A stretch of DNA of 9,857 nt from CAZONU01 sp965370045. Lineage in GTDB: Bacteria; Planctomycetota; SZUA-567; JAKLDR01. The notes under the pieces were generated by a model. It did not search any database. It was not told the DNA's origin and saw only the letters and a list, made by a program, of their open reading frames with translations. Numbering within the stretch: the stretch's first letter is position 1; the number at the start of each line of letters is the position of its first letter. The stretch is taken from contig CBDUSI010000146.1 of NCBI GenBank assembly GCA_965370045.1, positions 1-9,857 of the forward strand. Direction: 5' to 3'. The translations under genes were made by a program, and so were the position numbers. Positions 7,114-9,857 of this stretch are shown in pieces.

Positions 7114-7146
7114 CCTTCTGGCCCTCGCGCCGCGAGGGCCGGAAGG
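7114..7146. terminator. Strong hairpin between convergent genes, probable terminator
   Basis: The two 16-base arms 7114-7129 and 7131-7146 are complementary except for one T-G pair; in RNA the apex would open into a loop of about five bases. The hairpin lies 36 bases after the stop of the 5186 gene and 34 bases before the stop of the convergent minus-strand gene. On the plus strand it is followed by TATTCT, a short and imperfect T tract, so it best fits termination of the fusion-paralogue transcript. The minus-strand side has no T run, though the stem could slow transcription both ways. Confidence 0.65.
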
Positions 7147-7179
7147 TATTCTGCGAGTTGAAGACCACGTGCAAAGAAG

Positions 7180-9012
7180 CTATCGACCGGTCCCCAGCTT
7201 GCCGGCCACCTCGGCGGCGGCTGCGAAGAGTTCCCCGGATTTCTTGTGCCAGTCACCGGCGCTCCATTGTTCCCATCTGTTGACGCGTTTGGACTTCCCG
7301 CCTCTCTGGCCGACCGTCGCCTTAACGAAGCCGCGCACCCGGTCATCCAGCAGCTTCTGAACGCGGGTGGCCAGCGCGCCAGATATCTTCTTCGCGAGCA
7401 GCGCCTTCTCGATGAATATCCGGGCCTCGGTCTCCTGCTGGCCCTCGCGGACGTTCTCCGAGCGCATGGTGTGCACCGCCCCGTCCTTGCCGGGCGCCAG
7501 GAGCGTCGCCGATGCGTAGCTGATCCTGAGCTGGCCCCACTGGGTCTCCGGGTAGCGCGCGCACATGGGCGACGCCCGGCCGCGCTTGTCCTTGAGCACC
7601 GGCCAGAAGTCCGCGCCCAGGCGGTCGAAGCCCCTGCACCCCGGAGAGTGCTTGGGCTGGCCCTTGGAGACGATGGCCGCCTCGGCCAGCGAGCGCCACA
7701 TGCCCAGCGAAGAGGCCGGCGTGAGCGCCCCCCCGTAGACCGGGCACCCGCCGCGCGGGAAGGCCAACAGGCGCCATTCCTTCTTCCAGCCGTAGTAGCG
7801 CGATTTCTGCCACTTCCACTTGAGCTTGTCGGAAGGGTTGCGGATGCCGTGGATGCCCCACACCGCCGCGGACACCGCGGTGGGCACGCCATGGACATTG
7901 GTCCAGCGCACGTGCGAGTGGGCCACCCACTTGACCCCCGGCGCCGCCGCGGACAGGTCCGCGACCGCCTCCTTGGTGGGCTGGAAGTCCCCGCCGATGC
8001 CCAGCGTCATGGAGTCGCCGATTCCGTGCTTGTCGAGGATCTTCTTCACTCCGGCGAAGACCGGCTTCCAGAACGCCTTGCACTCCGGGGTGTTCCACTC
8101 CGGCCCGGTGGCCTCCTCCAGCTTGCCACCGTTTTTCACGGTTATCAGGATGTCGCGGTCGTTCTTGGGATACTTGCCCCAGTGCTTCTTGCCGCCGGAG
8201 TCCTTGGTCTCCCAGCAGACCATGCAGACGATCGGTATCTTGCCCAGGTGTTTGACGGCCAGTGCGACGTACTTCTCGACGATGCTGAAGTCGGGCTCCA
8301 GCTTATCGCCCTTCTTGACCCAGTAGACCATCCCGTGCGGGTTGCCGAAGTGGGTGCGGCGTATGAGCGGGATGTAGAGCGTCTTGGTGCCCACCTCGCC
8401 GAGGAGCTTGAAGGTCTTATCGAGCAGCTTCCAGTGCTCCGCCGACCACATAGTCACTTTATAGTGCATGGCCACCGAGTCCGGCGACTGGATGAACCCC
8501 GCATGGGTCAACCAGTCCCTGGCGTCGGGAAGCCGGAAGTCGGCAACGTCCAGCTCGACCTTCACGCTGCTCCCGCCCACGCTCCAGGCGCCGGTGTACT
8601 TGCCGGGCTTGGCGTCGGCCGGGACTTTCACCGTCAGCCAGATCGGCTGCATTCCCGTCCCGGCCGCCGGCGCCGGATGAAGACCATCGAAGAACCCCCG
8701 GCTCTTGCGGCTGCGGCTGGTGCCGTCCGCATGTGCGTAGCGAACCTGAATGGCCGAGGCGGGAATGGCCCCCGGCCCCTTGAGCTTGGGCGCTCTGGCG
8801 GTCGTGCCGGCCGGGGCTACTACCTGCCCGGAGAAGACCCCGTTCCGCGCCCCGTAAATGCGCAGCGGCCCGCTCGACCCGCCGGCCCCCGTCTTCCCCG
8901 GCCTCCTGGCCACCTGCATCACCCGCACACCAGCCCCGGCCGAGGAGGCGGCCAGCAGCAGAATCGTGAAGGCCAGACCGCTGAGCGTCAGGGGAACACG
9001 ACAGGCAATCAT
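7180..9012 (-). CDS. Exported GH123/DUF4091-like protein, third and most diverged paralogue
   Basis: This 610-residue protein is homologous along its length to the two plus-strand ectodomains, with about half to two thirds of residues identical by eye. The signal peptide has a hydrophobic core (about 7-24) and ASSAGA, with cleavage likely after residue 27, giving a mature start GVRV that parallels GVKV in the 5186 product. It keeps QPIWLTVKVPADAKPGKYTG, FIQSPDSVAMHYKV, a Cys-Trp-Glu at the position of Ala-Trp-Glu, GIGGDF where the others have GISGDY, and a C-terminal ENVREGQQETEARIFIEKAL. The ATG start follows GGAGGAGG with a 6-base gap. The gene has its own half leader element and lies divergent from the 9281 gene, so it is a separate transcription unit. 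Substrate unknown; likely periplasmic or secreted. Confidence 0.85.
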   Translation of the reverse strand: MIACRVPLTLSGLAFTILLLAASSAGAGVRVMQVARRPGKTGAGGSSGPLRIYGARNGVFSGQVVAPAGTTARAPKLKGPGAIPASAIQVRYAHADGTSRSRKSRGFFDGLHPAPAAGTGMQPIWLTVKVPADAKPGKYTGAWSVGGSSVKVELDVADFRLPDARDWLTHAGFIQSPDSVAMHYKVTMWSAEHWKLLDKTFKLLGEVGTKTLYIPLIRRTHFGNPHGMVYWVKKGDKLEPDFSIVEKYVALAVKHLGKIPIVCMVCWETKDSGGKKHWGKYPKNDRDILITVKNGGKLEEATGPEWNTPECKAFWKPVFAGVKKILDKHGIGDSMTLGIGGDFQPTKEAVADLSAAAPGVKWVAHSHVRWTNVHGVPTAVSAAVWGIHGIRNPSDKLKWKWQKSRYYGWKKEWRLLAFPRGGCPVYGGALTPASSLGMWRSLAEAAIVSKGQPKHSPGCRGFDRLGADFWPVLKDKRGRASPMCARYPETQWGQLRISYASATLLAPGKDGAVHTMRSENVREGQQETEARIFIEKALLAKKISGALATRVQKLLDDRVRGFVKATVGQRGGKSKRVNRWEQWSAGDWHKKSGELFAAAAEVAGKLGTGR

Positions 9013-9056
9013 GGGGCGCCTCCTCCGTTAGTTGTTGCTAGGTCTATCTTCGCCAT
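9009..9056 (-). CDS. Putative 15-residue leader peptide overlapping the start of the third paralogue
   Basis: On the minus strand, the ATG matching the leader ATG of the other copies (9056-9054) opens a 16-codon frame starting MAKID and ending GGGAP. Its TGA overlaps the ATG of the exported protein as ATGA, and its Gly-Gly codons are the Shine-Dalgarno of that gene. This is the geometry of translational coupling. Its first eleven bases match the copy 1 peptide; the rest is unrelated. The peptide's own ribosome-binding site (GAAGAG) is moderate. Confidence 0.35.
   Translation of the reverse strand: MAKIDLATTNGGGAP
9019..9026 (-). promoter_or_regulatory. Shine-Dalgarno site of the third paralogue
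   Basis: GGAGGAGG on the minus strand, six bases before the ATG at 9012, fixes that start. It resembles the GGAAGGAGG before the 5186 gene, and both genes open with a start codon followed by ATTGC. Confidence 0.75.
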
Positions 9057-9090
9057 CTTGCTCTTCTATATCAACCGGTCTTCCCGCCCC
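9041..9090 (-). repeat. Leader element copy 4, proximal half only, inverted
   Basis: Read on the minus strand this matches the first half of the leader element: GGGCGGGAAGACCGGTTGA followed by a short purine-rich stretch and CAAGATGGCGAAGAT. It is closest to copy 2 upstream of the ATG and to copy 1 just after it. GGAA-to-ATG is 28 bases, against 27 in the other three. The distal CATCCGGGAAATGTC block is absent. It sits directly before the minus-strand paralogue, so the element follows gene orientation. Confidence 0.7.
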
Positions 9091-9131
9091 GGGCCACACT
9101 GACATATGGAGAGCTGAGGCCCACCCCGGGG

Positions 9132-9232
9132 CCAGAGCGGGAAAATTGCTTGAGCGGAGGGGCAAGATGGAGAGGATAGGAGCCAGTGAGGGCCGCGCGG
9201 GCGGTCCGGAGGAGCCATCTGGGAAATGTCGG
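9132..9232 (+). repeat. Leader element copy 3, upstream of the small membrane protein gene
   Basis: This is a full copy of the leader element, closest to copy 1. GGAA at 9140, TTGA at 9150, GGAGGGG at 9156-9162 and ATG at 9167 keep the same spacing. It ends 48 bases before the ATG at 9281. With copy 4 it forms a divergent pair in the 9013-9280 intergenic region; the ~40 bases between them (9091-9131) hold nothing further that I recognise. Its leader frame has no stop and runs into the downstream gene. Confidence 0.85.
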
Positions 9233-9280
9233 CTAGTGAGTTTATTGGGTACGCAACGACCAAGAAGGGGAGAAGCCCCC

Positions 9281-9835
9281 ATGTCTGACGGCGACTGGCA
9301 GGAGTACCGTCAACCACGGTGCGGCTCGTTTCGAATAGCCCTGAACATCCAGACCCTGCTGCTCTTCCTCCATATGGCGCTGTCCGGTGCTGTTGCCGCT
9401 ATGCTGGGCTGGCATCCGATAGTAATTATGGCGATCACCATGGGTTGGGGTGCCCTCGTTGGCACGGCGCTCGTCCCGGGGATTGGAGACTGGCTAATTC
9501 TACCCAAAGTTGCGAAGCGAACCGGCACCCACAGACGCTTCTTCTTCGCGGGCGCGGGGGTGGCCTTGCTGGGAAGTGCCTCCTGCTTCCTGCTCATCCG
9601 ATATCTCACGGCAGTGACGCTCTTGCAGGCCACCGGTGTGGCACTCTATGTCTTGGTTGCGCTATATCTGCTAGCAGGTCGCCTGGTTGGCGCGACTAAC
9701 TGGGGCGTTGTTAGCATCTGCGAGCGAGGCGTCAGGAAGCTGTGGCAGGCAAATGCGCACGAACTCGCTCTAGAGTTGTGTGATGCGGCCGGTGCACACT
9801 TGACTAGAAGCCATCCCAAAACCTCAATGAGGTGA
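9281..9835 (+). CDS. Small four-span membrane protein of unknown function
   Basis: This 184-residue protein has four hydrophobic segments, about 20-42, 46-66, 86-107 and 112-134, then a soluble C-terminal tail of about 50 residues containing an amphipathic stretch (KLWQANAHELALELCDAAG). I recognise no family or catalytic motif. The ATG at 9281 is preceded by GGGGAG about eight bases away. A longer form is possible: the leader ATG at 9167, with a better GGAGGGG site, is in the same frame with no intervening stop and would add 38 residues including PSGKC. A function linked to the neighbouring sigma system is only suggested by the shared leader element. Confidence 0.65.
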   Translation: MSDGDWQEYRQPRCGSFRIALNIQTLLLFLHMALSGAVAAMLGWHPIVIMAITMGWGALVGTALVPGIGDWLILPKVAKRTGTHRRFFFAGAGVALLGSASCFLLIRYLTAVTLLQATGVALYVLVALYLLAGRLVGATNWGVVSICERGVRKLWQANAHELALELCDAAGAHLTRSHPKTSMR

Positions 9836-9839
9836 CATT

Positions 9840-9857
9840 GTGGGTCGATACATTAGG
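9840..9857 (+). CDS. Possible start of a downstream gene, cut by the window edge
   Basis: GTG at 9840 follows AGGTGA (9830-9835) with a 4-base gap and opens a frame to the window end. A GTG at 9832 overlapping the previous stop as GTGA is an alternative. Six codons are too few to name a product; close spacing would imply an operon with the 9281 gene. Confidence 0.25.

Noticed and set aside
7246..9102. 618-codon open frame on the plus strand over the third paralogue
   Set aside because: The minus-strand reading has a signal peptide, a strong ribosome-binding site and full-length homology to the other two exported proteins; the plus-strand reading is its shadow.
9032..9280. Start of the small membrane protein at the far upstream end of its open frame (9032)
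   Set aside because: That start would overlap the minus-strand leader and the divergent control region and has no good ribosome-binding site; 9281 or 9167 are better placed.

Overview
The window is GC-rich, about two thirds G+C by eye, and bacterial. Its most informative gene encodes an ECF-type sigma factor with a long C-terminal extension: an Ala/Gly-rich linker, one membrane segment and a large exported domain. Extended ECF factors of this kind are well known from Planctomycetes and their PVC relatives, so an uncultured planctomycete-like bacterium is my best guess. No rRNA, tRNA or CRISPR array is visible.

Layout. (1) 1-253 holds one copy of a ~100 bp repeat, here called the leader element, and a 23-codon ORF. 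(2) 254-2203 (+) encodes a multi-span GT-C/PMT-like glycosyltransferase. (3) 2204-2544 carries a second leader element and small ORF. (4) 2545-5142 (+) encodes the fusion: ECF sigma, transmembrane anchor and GH123/DUF4091-like ectodomain. (5) 5186-7078 (+) is a tandem paralogue of the ectodomain with a signal peptide and no sigma part. (6) A strong hairpin at 7114-7146 lies between convergent genes. (7) 7180-9012 (-) encodes a third, more diverged exported paralogue. (8) 9013-9280 is a divergent intergenic region with two head-to-head leader elements. (9) 9281-9835 (+) encodes a small four-span membrane protein, and another gene may begin at the right edge.

How the parts may work together (inference). 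The sigma factor is tied to the membrane by its own extension, and the extension's outer domain belongs to the same family as the two neighbouring exported proteins. This suggests a one-protein sensor-regulator for a glycan-like ligand, with soluble relatives of the sensor nearby. The leader element occurs once, in sense orientation, before each of four apparent transcription units, including the minus-strand one. It is therefore a candidate shared control element: a promoter, a translated leader, or both.

The tandem paralogue (5186) can be derived from the fusion gene by dropping codons 1-97 and removing 118 more codons in frame. Its ribosome-binding site and GTG start are former internal sigma codons, and its signal peptide is the former membrane anchor.
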